A DNA stretch of 6,395 nt from an uncultured Clostridia bacterium (GCA_937894185.1 CALCSA010000113.1:1-6395); one strand, 5' to 3'; counted from the stretch's first letter, positions 1-5,510 are shown. Notes: generated by a model not told the origin, from the letters alone. Made by a program: numbers and translations.

Positions 1-1
1 C

Positions 2-298
2 AGCGTTCATCAGGGGCTGGATATGATCCGCAAGATGGGCACTTTTGTGGAGTTCTCGGTGTTTAAAGACCCTGTCACCGTGGACTGGTCCATCATTGGC
101 GACCGCAAGGAGCTGGATATTTACGGTTCCCACCTGAGCCCCTACTGCTACCCTTCCGTCATCAAGTGGATTTTGGACGGCACCATGCCCACTGCCGGAG
201 TCGTCACCCACAAATTCTCTCTGGATGAGTGGGAAAAAGCCTTTGAAATGGCAGCCACGGGCGCGGACAACGCCCTCAAAGTTGCCATCATTCCGTAA
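2..298 (+). CDS. Medium-chain zinc-type alcohol/polyol dehydrogenase, C-terminal fragment (5' truncated)
   Basis: The reading frame is open from base 2 and the gene starts outside the window; the ATG at 23 is internal. About 98 C-terminal residues are visible. The pattern resembles the end of medium-chain dehydrogenase/reductases: a GTFVEFSVF strand at the end of the Rossmann domain, then a GS.....YP..I.WI..G helix, a THKFSLDEWEKAFE segment and a terminal KVAIIP strand. The zinc and NAD(P) sites lie in the missing part, so metal and cofactor use cannot be checked. The stop is about 30 nt before dhaK on the same strand, so the two are probably cotranscribed. From context (kinase and isomerase downstream) I infer a cytoplasmic polyol dehydrogenase that makes a ketose, most likely of the erythritol/threitol dehydrogenase kind. 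The family call is fairly safe; the substrate is inference. Confidence 0.8.
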   Translation, partial: SVHQGLDMIRKMGTFVEFSVFKDPVTVDWSIIGDRKELDIYGSHLSPYCYPSVIKWILDGTMPTAGVVTHKFSLDEWEKAFEMAATGADNALKVAIIP

Positions 299-311
299 GA
301 GGGACCAATTG

Positions 312-320
312 AGAAAGGGG
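312..320 (+). promoter_or_regulatory. Ribosome binding site deciding the dhaK start
   Basis: The purine run AGAAAGGGG ends 8 nt before the ATG at 329 but only 5 nt before the in-frame GTG at 326. Normal spacing favours the ATG. That choice also gives residue numbers identical to E. coli DhaK (His56, Asp109, His218). Confidence 0.55.
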
Positions 321-328
321 ACTTTGTG

Positions 329-1324
329 ATGCAGCGTATTCTGAACCATCCCGACCAAGTTGTGGATGAAATGCTCAAGGGTTTTGTTAAAACCCACAGC
401 GATATCGTAGCTACTACCGACAACCCCCGGGTGATTAAGGGAGCCAACCTCCCTGCCGATCAGGTGGGGATTGTCACCGGAGGCGGTAGCGGACACAAGC
501 CTGCCTTTGTGGGCTATGTGGGCGAAAACCTCTGCGACGCCGTGGCAGTGGGCGAAATCTTCTCCTCCCCCACAGCGGTGGCCTTTCTGGACGCCTTCCG
601 GGCCGCCAACCGGGGCAAGGGAGTGGCCTGCCTGTACGGCAACTACTCCGGGGACAATATGAACGTCAAAATGGCGGTGAAGATGGCCAAGAAGGAGGGC
701 ATCGAGGTCAAGACCGTGGTGGCCAATGATGATGTACCCTCCGCCCCCAGGGACCAACTGGACAAACGCCGGGGGGTGGCCGGGGAAGTTCTGATGTGGA
801 AGGCAGGCGGCGCCAAGGCCGCCACCGGTGCCGGTCTGGACGAGGTAATTGCCGCGGCCCAAAAGGCCATCGACAACACCCGCAGCGTGGGCATCGGCCT
901 CACCCCCTGCACCCTGCCTGCCGTGGGGCATCCCAACTTCCCCATTGAAGATGGTACCATGGAAGTGGGCATCGGTCACCATGGCGAGCCGGGAATCGAG
1001 GTCTGCCCTCTGGAGACGGCCGCTCAGATGGCAAAGCGGATGGTAGATGTGGTGGTTCCCGATCTTCCCTTTGCATCCGGCGACGAGGTGGTGGTTCTCC
1101 TCTCCGGCCTTGGGGCCACTCCGGTGATGGAACTGTATGTGCTGTACGATGAGGTGGATCGGCTTTTAGCGGAAAAGGGCATTAGCATTCACCGCAGCTA
1201 TGTGGGGGATTACTTCACCTCTTTGGAGATGATGGGCGCCACCCTGACGGTGATGAAGCTGGATGATGAGCTCAGGGAACTGGTGGATCTGCCCTGTTAC
1301 AGCATGGGCCTGAAACAAAAATAG
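329..1324 (+). CDS. dhaK: Dihydroxyacetone-kinase-type sugar kinase, substrate-binding subunit DhaK
   Basis: This subunit binds a short ketose covalently through a histidine and presents it to DhaL for phosphorylation in the cytoplasm. From ATG 329 it has 331 residues, close to the family's usual 330-360. Visible motifs are GGGSGH at 51-56, NYSGDNMN at 105-112 (Asp109 as in E. coli) and GIGHHGEPG at 214-222, whose second His is residue 218, the position of the substrate-binding His218 in E. coli DhaK. The stretch around 134-141 (NDDVPSAP) is also typical. An in-frame GTG at 326 is an alternative start. No DhaM phosphotransferase partner is visible, so the phosphate donor (ATP or the PTS) cannot be decided. 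With the dehydrogenase upstream and an RpiB-type isomerase downstream, the natural substrate may be erythrulose rather than dihydroxyacetone; that is inference. Confidence 0.93.
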   Translation: MQRILNHPDQVVDEMLKGFVKTHSDIVATTDNPRVIKGANLPADQVGIVTGGGSGHKPAFVGYVGENLCDAVAVGEIFSSPTAVAFLDAFRAANRGKGVACLYGNYSGDNMNVKMAVKMAKKEGIEVKTVVANDDVPSAPRDQLDKRRGVAGEVLMWKAGGAKAATGAGLDEVIAAAQKAIDNTRSVGIGLTPCTLPAVGHPNFPIEDGTMEVGIGHHGEPGIEVCPLETAAQMAKRMVDVVVPDLPFASGDEVVVLLSGLGATPVMELYVLYDEVDRLLAEKGISIHRSYVGDYFTSLEMMGATLTVMKLDDELRELVDLPCYSMGLKQK

Positions 1325-1335
1325 GAGGCTGCGAC

Positions 1336-1980
1336 ATGAAGGGGTTTCGTAACGCAGAGGGTAAGCTGGTTCTGCTGGCCATGGTCAAGGCGATTCAGGA
1401 CAACAAGGCTTATCTTGGCGAGGTAGACGGCCTTATTGGCGACGGCGACCACGGTATGAATATGAACAAGGGGTTCACCATGTTCGGCCAGCGAATTGCA
1501 GACCGCGCTGTCTCCTTTACCCAAGGGCTTGATGAGCTGGGCACGCTGCTTTTTACCGAAATTGGCGGGTCCATGGGGCCCATTTATGGCACCGTCTTTA
1601 CCGATATGGCCGAGGCGGGAGAGGACAGCGACCTCATCACCTTGGAGATTCTGGCCTCCATGCTGGCGGCGGGTCTTAACGGGCTCTGCGAAATCGTAGA
1701 TGCCCGGGTGGGGGATAAAACTCTGGTGGATACTCTCTCCCCCGCCAAAGACGCTCTGGCCCGGGCTGCGGTGGAGGGCAAAAGCCTGCCCGCCGCCCTG
1801 GAGGAGATGAAGGCCGCCGCCGCGACCGGGCGGGATTCCACCAAGGATCTGGTGGCCAAGTTTGGCCGATCCAGCCGCTTGGGCGAGCGGTCCCGTGGTG
1901 TGCTGGATGCGGGAGCTACCTCCTGCTGCATTATCCTCACTGCTATGGCAGACGGGATTCTGGCGTTGAAAGGAGCGTAA
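1336..1980 (+). CDS. dhaL: Dihydroxyacetone-kinase-type sugar kinase, nucleotide-binding subunit DhaL
   Basis: DhaL carries the nucleotide and magnesium and transfers the phosphoryl group to the ketose held by DhaK. The 214-residue length is normal for the subunit. Magnesium-binding aspartates are at D31, D36 and D38 in the VDGLIGDGDHG motif, matching D30, D35 and D37 of E. coli. GGSMGPIYG is at 77-85, GDKTLVDTL at 126-134, and the GRSSRLGERSRG..DAGATS signature at about 177-196. All expected nucleotide-site motifs are present, so it should be active. The start ATG has a perfect AGGAGG (1323-1328) 7 nt upstream, and this overlaps the dhaK stop codon, so the two subunits are tightly coupled. 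In many tetrulose kinases DhaK and DhaL are fused in one chain; here they are separate. Confidence 0.93.
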   Translation: MKGFRNAEGKLVLLAMVKAIQDNKAYLGEVDGLIGDGDHGMNMNKGFTMFGQRIADRAVSFTQGLDELGTLLFTEIGGSMGPIYGTVFTDMAEAGEDSDLITLEILASMLAAGLNGLCEIVDARVGDKTLVDTLSPAKDALARAAVEGKSLPAALEEMKAAAATGRDSTKDLVAKFGRSSRLGERSRGVLDAGATSCCIILTAMADGILALKGA

Positions 1981-1983
1981 ACC

Positions 1984-2445
1984 GTGGTAAAAACCATTGT
2001 GATCGGCTGCGACAACGCGGCTGTCCCCATGAAGGAGATGCTGGCGGACTTTCTCATATCCAAAGGAGTTTCCGTAGAAAACATGGGGTGCGACAGCCCC
2101 AACGACCCCACCAACTATCCCACCGTTGCCAAGCGGGTGTGCGAGCAAATCATGGAAAGCGGATACAAAAAACGTGGGATTCTGGTGTGCGGCACCGGAA
2201 TCGGCATGGCCATCACCGCCAACAAGTTCAAGGGGATTCGGGCCGCTGTCTGCCACGATAACTTTTCTGCCGAGCGTTCGGTACTCAGCAACAACGGCAA
2301 CGTTCTGTGTATGGGAGAGCGGGTGATTGGCCACGAGCTGGCCAAGAAAATTGTAGGCGAGTGGATTACATTGGAATTCCGGGACGGTTCCTCTACCCCC
2401 AAGGTGGAGGAGATCATCCGCATTGAGGCAGACAATCTGCGATAA
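1984..2445 (+). CDS. RpiB/LacAB-family sugar-phosphate isomerase, probably tetrose-phosphate specific
   Basis: RpiB-family enzymes interconvert aldose and ketose phosphates by proton transfer. The 153-residue protein starts at GTG 1984, with AGGAG (1971-1975) 8 nt upstream and only 3 nt after dhaL. The fold signature is clear: GCD at 8-10, NYP at 44-46, CGTGIGMAI at 69-77 with the catalytic base Cys69 (E. coli Cys66) and Thr71, then GIRAA and NVLCMGERV. Four usual binding or catalytic positions differ, aligned by hand to E. coli RpiB: His10 is Asn11, ring-opening His99 is Ser102, and phosphate-contacting Arg133 and Arg137 are Ser136 and Lys140. The catalytic base is kept, so this looks like a changed specificity, not a dead enzyme. 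With dhaKL and the dehydrogenase, a D-erythrulose 4-phosphate isomerase (EryI/DerI type) is likely. Ordinary ribose 5-phosphate isomerase is the alternative. Confidence 0.88.
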   Translation: MVKTIVIGCDNAAVPMKEMLADFLISKGVSVENMGCDSPNDPTNYPTVAKRVCEQIMESGYKKRGILVCGTGIGMAITANKFKGIRAAVCHDNFSAERSVLSNNGNVLCMGERVIGHELAKKIVGEWITLEFRDGSSTPKVEEIIRIEADNLR

Positions 2446-2460
2446 AGCTGTTCAGGCAAT

Positions 2461-2499
2461 AAGAAAACTCCCAGCTTCAGGAAGTCCGGGAGTTTTCTT
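2461..2499 (+). terminator. Intrinsic terminator of the dehydrogenase-dhaKL-isomerase operon
   Basis: A perfect 12-bp inverted repeat, AAGAAAACTCCC (2461-2472) and GGGAGTTTTCTT (2488-2499), encloses a 15-nt loop that could form a small inner CTT/AAG stem. The 3' arm ends in a T-rich run. It lies 15 nt after the isomerase stop and marks the operon end. Because the 5' arm is A-rich, it could also work against leftward transcription from the convergent mgtC side. Confidence 0.85.
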
Positions 2500-2585
2500 T
2501 GGGTAAAAATGTTATGGGAGAGAAAATCTCTTAGAGTTAGGAGCATTCTAAACACACCAATTTTAATGGATGTCAGGCGGCATAG

Positions 2586-2613
2586 GACAACAAGGCAGCC
2601 CCCTCGTGTTGTC
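2586..2613. repeat. Imperfect intergenic hairpin, possibly part of a dispersed repeat
   Basis: The 210 bp between the operon terminator and the mgtC stop holds no convincing gene. It contains GACAACA-AGG (2586-2595) facing CCT (2602-2604), a CG bulge and TGTTGTC (2607-2613). Neither strand shows a T tract after it, so it is not a standard terminator. A smaller palindrome, AGAGA-AAA-TCTCT, lies at 2519-2531. Confidence 0.4.
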
Positions 2614-2656
2614 TTGTTTGCAGTGACCGCGCAGAAGGGCAAAGGCTCTCGGTTCT

Positions 2657-3337
2657 TTAATATTCCTCCACCGAAACAGTGCCGTTACAGGTGCGGAACA
2701 GTCCTACCACATCGGAATGGTGTGTTTTTTTCTTGAGCTGAATTTTAAACAGTCCGGACACCCCTTTATCCGTATTCATCTGCTGAAAATCATCGATGAT
2801 GATGTCCTGAGTCTTGCAAAACTGTAGGAATTCCCCTATGTTTTCCACCGATGCAAACACGACATGGATTCGCATATAGCCGGAAAAAGAGACCAGCCGG
2901 TCCTGCAGGTTATCGAACAGGGAAACCACGATCATGATGGCCACACAGGTACAGATTGCCGCAAAGTAGAATCCAATGCCGATGGCAAGGCCAAGACCCG
3001 CCGCCGACCATAAAGTGGCCGCTGTTGTCAAGCCCTTGATCTGATGACCACCAGTGACCATGATGGTTCCTGCACCTAAAAAACCGATTCCGTTTACCAC
3101 TTGAGCGCCAAGGCGGGCGGCATCACCCACACCGGTGTATTCAAAGACATACTGCCCGGTCATCATAATCACCGTGGCGCTCAGACACACCAGAATATGG
3201 GTGCGAAATCCCGCCGAGTGACCTTTGTAGGTGCGCTCAAAGCCAACCATCCCTCCCAAAAGAATGGCCAGAAGGATGCGCAGCACAACAGCCTGCTCGG
3301 TTACCTGCAGAAGTCCATACTGGTCAAACAATGCCAT
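2657..3337 (-). CDS. MgtC/SapB family inner-membrane protein
   Basis: The family consists of small polytopic membrane proteins linked to magnesium limitation, membrane potential and acid or host stress; the exact biochemical role is not settled. From ATG 3337 the protein has 226 residues. The hydrophobic N-terminal part (about residues 10-145) carries family landmarks: LLAILLGGMVGFER, AGFRTHILVCLSA, RLGAQVVNGIGFLGAGTI and IKGLTTAATLWSAAGLGLA. A soluble tail of about 75 residues follows (from about GYMRIHVVF), in the position of the ACT-like domain of longer MgtC proteins. An in-frame TTG at 3340 has better spacing to GGAGGGG (3348-3354), but ATG 3337 overlaps the stop of the small ORF upstream by one base, which suggests translational coupling. 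The gene converges with the dhaKL operon. Confidence 0.9.
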   Translation of the reverse strand: MALFDQYGLLQVTEQAVVLRILLAILLGGMVGFERTYKGHSAGFRTHILVCLSATVIMMTGQYVFEYTGVGDAARLGAQVVNGIGFLGAGTIMVTGGHQIKGLTTAATLWSAAGLGLAIGIGFYFAAICTCVAIMIVVSLFDNLQDRLVSFSGYMRIHVVFASVENIGEFLQFCKTQDIIIDDFQQMNTDKGVSGLFKIQLKKKTHHSDVVGLFRTCNGTVSVEEY

Positions 3338-3507
3338 CAAAGCGAAACCCCTCCAATTTTGATGTATTTACACCCGCTGCTGCCCACCGCGGCCGGAATA
3401 GCTCCGCCCATAATGCCGGAAATAACACCCACAAGGATAAGGAGCATGGGGGTTATTCCAAGCAGCCGAAGCATGCCTTGATATAAGTTATGAAAAATAT
3501 TGCCCAT
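3337..3507 (-). CDS. Putative 56-residue single-span membrane protein upstream of mgtC
   Basis: A short ORF starts at ATG 3507 and ends in a TGA (3337-3339) that shares one base with the mgtC ATG (TGATG arrangement). The product begins MGNIFHNLYQGMLRLLG, continues with a hydrophobic stretch from about residue 18 to 42 (ITPMLLILVGVISGIMGG, then AIPAAVG) and ends in a short polar and basic tail (KYIKIGG). One membrane helix is likely. AAAGGAG (3520-3526) lies 12 nt upstream of the ATG, somewhat far but usable. I do not recognise the family. Overlap with mgtC, membrane character and a ribosome site support a real gene. The main doubt is its short length and the possibility that it is only a translated leader for mgtC. 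Confidence 0.5.
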   Translation of the reverse strand: MGNIFHNLYQGMLRLLGITPMLLILVGVISGIMGGAIPAAVGSSGCKYIKIGGVSL

Positions 3508-3542
3508 AAATGCAGGACACTCCTTTCCAAATCCGGGCTGCT

Positions 3543-3563
3543 TTAACCCAACATTCCATTCAT
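3543..3563 (-). CDS. Possible six-residue leader ORF ahead of the mgtC unit
   Basis: ATG 3563 opens a seven-codon frame (MNGMLG, stop TAA at 3543-3545). AGGAG (3572-3576) sits exactly 8 nt upstream, better placed than the ribosome site of the next ORF. Well-placed ribosome sites are rarely maintained ahead of nothing, and mgtC genes in enteric bacteria are controlled by short leader peptides. This one has no proline run or similar sensor codons, so a regulatory role is only a possibility. Confidence 0.25.
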   Translation of the reverse strand: MNGMLG

Positions 3564-3587
3564 TTTCTTCGCTCCTGCCTCAGATAA

Positions 3588-3621
3588 GAAGCAAAAATAA
3601 AAGCACTCACACGGTGTGATT
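3588..3621 (-). terminator. Weak hairpin with T-rich tail after the ppx/gppA-type gene
   Basis: TCACAC-g-GTGTGA (3607-3619) is a perfect 13-bp odd palindrome just after the phosphatase stop. On the minus strand a stem of 4 to 6 bp is followed after a few bases by GCTTTTATTTTT (about 3592-3604), as in a weak intrinsic terminator. The palindrome could instead be an operator for the mgtC unit. No good promoter was seen nearby. Confidence 0.4.
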
Positions 3622-3629
3622 AGAAAACA

Positions 3630-4541
3630 CTATTGCTTAAAAAGATCGTAGGCCAGCCCATGCCGGAGACCGCGGTCGCTGATGGTCAGGCGATCCACCT
3701 GCAGGCATTCCATAATCACCTTCAGAATGCAGGCTCCGGCCAGAATCACGTCGGCCCGCTTGGGTTGCAGGCCCACAATCTGGCGGCGCTCTTCCAGCGT
3801 TTTGGAGCGATACCGGTCAATCTGCTCCTGAACATCCTCTTTGGTCAGAACGGAGCCTTGAATGACGTTGGGATCGTACGTTACCATTTGGTGCTTGACG
3901 GCGCCCATGCTGGTGACGGTTCCGCCTATTCCCACAAGCCGGGCGGGAGTTCCGGTAACGCCGTGCTGGGTAAAGACGGATTTGATCTCCGCCAAAGCGG
4001 CCGCCACTTCCTCCGCTGTGACAGGATCGTTTTGGAAGCCCTCGGTAATGCGAAGGGCTCCCAAATCCACGCTGAAGCGGCGTTCCAGCCGGGTGCCTTT
4101 GCCAAAGATGAACTCGGTGCTTCCGCCGCCGGTATCAAAGATGGCCAAATCGCCTTCTTGCAGGGGCAGCCCGGAAAGGACCGCCAGATAGGACAGGCGG
4201 GCTTCTTCTTCTCCATCGATGACGCAAAGCTCCACGCCGCTTTTCTCCTTGACCATGGCTACAAATTCCGCGCTGTTTTTGGCATTGCGCAGGGCCATGG
4301 TGCCGACACAGGCGATCTCGCCGGCCTGATTGTCCCGGGCCTTTTGGGCAAACGCCGCAATGGATGTGCTGTTGCGCTCCATGGCCTGGGCGCTGAGAAC
4401 CCCGGTTTCCCGCAGGCCCTCGCCCAGACGGGCAATGTCGTTTTCATCCATAATGGTTTGGATTACGCCTTCTTGGGTCAGCTCCCCCAAAAAGAATTCG
4501 ATGGAGTTGGAGCCAACGTCGATCACTGCTTTTCTGCCCAT
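3630..4541 (-). CDS. Ppx/GppA family phosphatase (exopolyphosphatase / pppGpp phosphohydrolase)
   Basis: These cytoplasmic ASKHA-fold enzymes remove terminal phosphate from polyphosphate or convert pppGpp to ppGpp. The 303-residue protein is the short two-domain form, without the C-terminal HD-type region of longer Ppx. The phosphate-1 motif AVIDVGSNSIEFFL is at 5-18. DGEEEARLSY is at about 109-118 and contains the expected catalytic glutamate. The phosphate-2 motif LAIFDTGGGSTEF is near 132-144, an adenosine-type GIGGTVTSMGAV motif near 205-216, and a closing SDRGLRHGLAYDL. The ATG at 4541 has AAGGAGG (4548-4554) 6 nt upstream. It follows a decayed gene by 14 nt in the same direction, so it was probably the second gene of a two-gene operon driven by the promoter near 5407-5435. 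Sequence alone does not separate polyphosphate from pppGpp as substrate. Confidence 0.92.
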   Translation of the reverse strand: MGRKAVIDVGSNSIEFFLGELTQEGVIQTIMDENDIARLGEGLRETGVLSAQAMERNSTSIAAFAQKARDNQAGEIACVGTMALRNAKNSAEFVAMVKEKSGVELCVIDGEEEARLSYLAVLSGLPLQEGDLAIFDTGGGSTEFIFGKGTRLERRFSVDLGALRITEGFQNDPVTAEEVAAALAEIKSVFTQHGVTGTPARLVGIGGTVTSMGAVKHQMVTYDPNVIQGSVLTKEDVQEQIDRYRSKTLEERRQIVGLQPKRADVILAGACILKVIMECLQVDRLTISDRGLRHGLAYDLFKQ

Positions 4542-4555
4542 GAGCTGCCTCCTTC

Positions 4556-5141
4556 TTATCCCATTCCCACTGTGGACTTCATAGCGCTGATGTAGCTTAT
4601 GTTCTGAAAGCCCTCCAGCCCCAGTTCGGGAACGGTATTGATCACATTTTCGGGGTCGGTGTGTTCCACACAGATGGTGCGGTTGGCAACACCGTTAAAG
4701 GTGGTTTCCGCAATTTCGACAATGGCCATGTTGACGACGTAGATGGAGCGCTCTTTGTAAATATCCACCACCGCCAGGTCGTCTCAGGTATTCACCAACT
4801 CGTCCAAAAACTCCTGATAGGTGTAGGCGCCGTGTTAAAAATTTGGAACCGCAACCTTGAAGAAATTCCGGAACAGAACCTCCAGCTTTTCCTTCAGGAT
4901 AGGGAATCCTTCCTTCATGGTGGGATACCACTGCTCCAGTTTATCGTCGTTGATCTGCTGCAGGGATTTGATATCCATCAAATCGTCGCGGATTTTGTGT
5001 TCTCGTTACTGTTTTTGGAAAGGATGTACTTTTCGCTGCTCTTTTTAAGTTGCCCAGCTCGTAGGCCTTGATTTTATCTTCCGCCGCGCCGAACTCTTTT
5101 CCAAACGTGCACCATTCCCATCTTGAAATAAGCTTTTCCAT
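4556..5141 (-). pseudogene. Decayed gene upstream of ppx/gppA (about 195 codons, two frameshifts, two nonsense codons)
   Basis: Start and ribosome site survive: ATG 5141 with AGGAGG (5149-5154) 7 nt upstream. The product begins MEKLISRWEWCTFGKEFG. The frame breaks at an A run (bases 5042-5046), where one A appears lost, and again at 4993-4996, also by one A. Restoring both gives KSSEKYILSKNSNENT, then KIRDDLMDIKSLQQIN. The frame then meets TAA (4835-4837) within VAVPNF-HGAYTYQEFLDEL and TGA (4784-4786) before DDLAVVDIYKERSIYVVN. It ends with VEHTDPENVINTVPELGLEG and SYISAMKSTVGMG. The rebuilt protein reads as coherent and soluble, about 195 residues. I cannot name the family with confidence; I have the impression of an uncharacterised protein seen near polyphosphate genes. 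Homopolymer losses could be sequencing errors, but the two substitution-type stops argue for true decay. Confidence 0.82.
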
Positions 5142-5210
5142 GACATATCCTCCTCGCGTTTTTTACTTTGCCATATGGCGATTCAAAATGCATTCACTTG
5201 CCGCTATGTC

Positions 5211-5219
5211 ATTGTAACA
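5211..5219 (-). promoter_or_regulatory. Possible extended -10 element near the decayed gene
   Basis: The minus strand reads TGTTACAAT, an extended -10 form. The only TTG-like -35 (TTGTCC, 5230-5235) is 13 nt away, too close for a normal promoter, so this is weak and could be chance. Confidence 0.2.
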
Positions 5220-5233
5220 GCCTGCTTTTGGAC

Positions 5234-5267
5234 AAAAATGAAGAACCAAGAAGAAACCCCCTTGATT
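5234..5267 (-). terminator. Weak terminator-like hairpin inside the leader
   Basis: On the minus strand AATCAAG (5261-5267) can pair with CTTGGTT (5244-5250), including one G-U pair, around a 10-nt loop. A T5 run (5234-5238) follows five bases later. It could end a short RNA started at the consensus promoter, but the stem is weak and the T run displaced. Confidence 0.25.
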
Positions 5268-5302
5268 CTGCCTTTGAATACGCCATAAAAAACGCAACTA
5301 TA

Positions 5303-5363
5303 ACAGATACCGTACGATGATGCAAAAACATCACTTTCGCCAGCAGGCCGTACAATATTCTGT
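5303..5363 (-). ncRNA. Candidate structured leader RNA with a three-way junction
   Basis: Read on the minus strand, downstream of a perfect promoter, this stretch folds by hand into a compact junction. P1 pairs 5349-5363 with 5303-5316 (14 pairs, two of them G-U, one bulged A). Directly inside it P2 pairs GCC (5346-5348) with GGC (5339-5341) around TGCT. A GAAA linker (5335-5338) follows, then P3 pairs GTGATG (5329-5334) with CATCAT (5317-5322) around TTTTTG. No unpaired base separates P1 from P2 or P3 from P1. A rival 8-bp perfect pairing, ATGATGCA (5374-5381) with TGCATCAT (5317-5324), uses the P3 3' arm and would be exclusive with P3. I match it to no riboswitch class I know. It may be a cis-regulatory leader or a free small RNA. 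Confidence 0.45.
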
Positions 5364-5406
5364 ATTTTCAAGCTGCATCATAAAAACATTTGTGAACTTT
5401 AAGGAT

Positions 5407-5435
5407 ATTATACCATTTTGGCTAAAATCTGTCAA
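5407..5435 (-). promoter_or_regulatory. Perfect-consensus sigma-A promoter, leftward
   Basis: On the minus strand TTGACA (5430-5435) is followed after exactly 17 nt by TATAAT (5407-5412). All twelve consensus bases match. Transcription should start near 5400 and run through about 260 nt of untranslated leader to the decayed gene and then the Ppx/GppA gene. The MFS stop is only about 90 bp upstream. Confidence 0.88.
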
Positions 5436-5510
5436 TCATCATTTGATCCGGTTTTGTTGGCCTAAAACAATTATTTTGCTTCCAATTTCTAATAAATTGT
5501 ATACAGACTC

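Larger units (their letters stand above)
5175..5286. repeat. Imperfect 13-bp inverted repeat bracketing about 85 bp
   Basis: ATGGCGATTCAAA (5175-5187) faces TTTGAATACGCCAT (5273-5286), complementary apart from one extra base. It could close a large stem in the leader of the decayed gene, or be the ends of a very small mobile element of about 112 bp. No clear target-site duplication was seen. Confidence 0.4.

Noticed and set aside
1297..2334. A 345-codon open frame on the minus strand opposite dhaK-dhaL-isomerase
   Set aside because: It lies opposite genes with clear family motifs, has a low-complexity Gly/His/Gln-rich translation and resembles no family; a shadow of GC-biased codon use.
2509..2736. 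A 75-codon plus-strand frame in the intergenic region
   Set aside because: No ribosome site, runs into the 3' end of mgtC on the other strand, and the translation is basic and patternless; more likely repeat-like non-coding DNA.
3633..4595. A 320-codon open frame on the plus strand
   Set aside because: It is antisense to the Ppx/GppA gene, whose motifs and ribosome site are clear, and its translation has no recognisable domain.
5211..5235. TTGTCC and TACAAT as a full promoter on the minus strand
   Set aside because: The spacer is only 13 nt, too short for sigma-A; kept only as a low-confidence extended -10.
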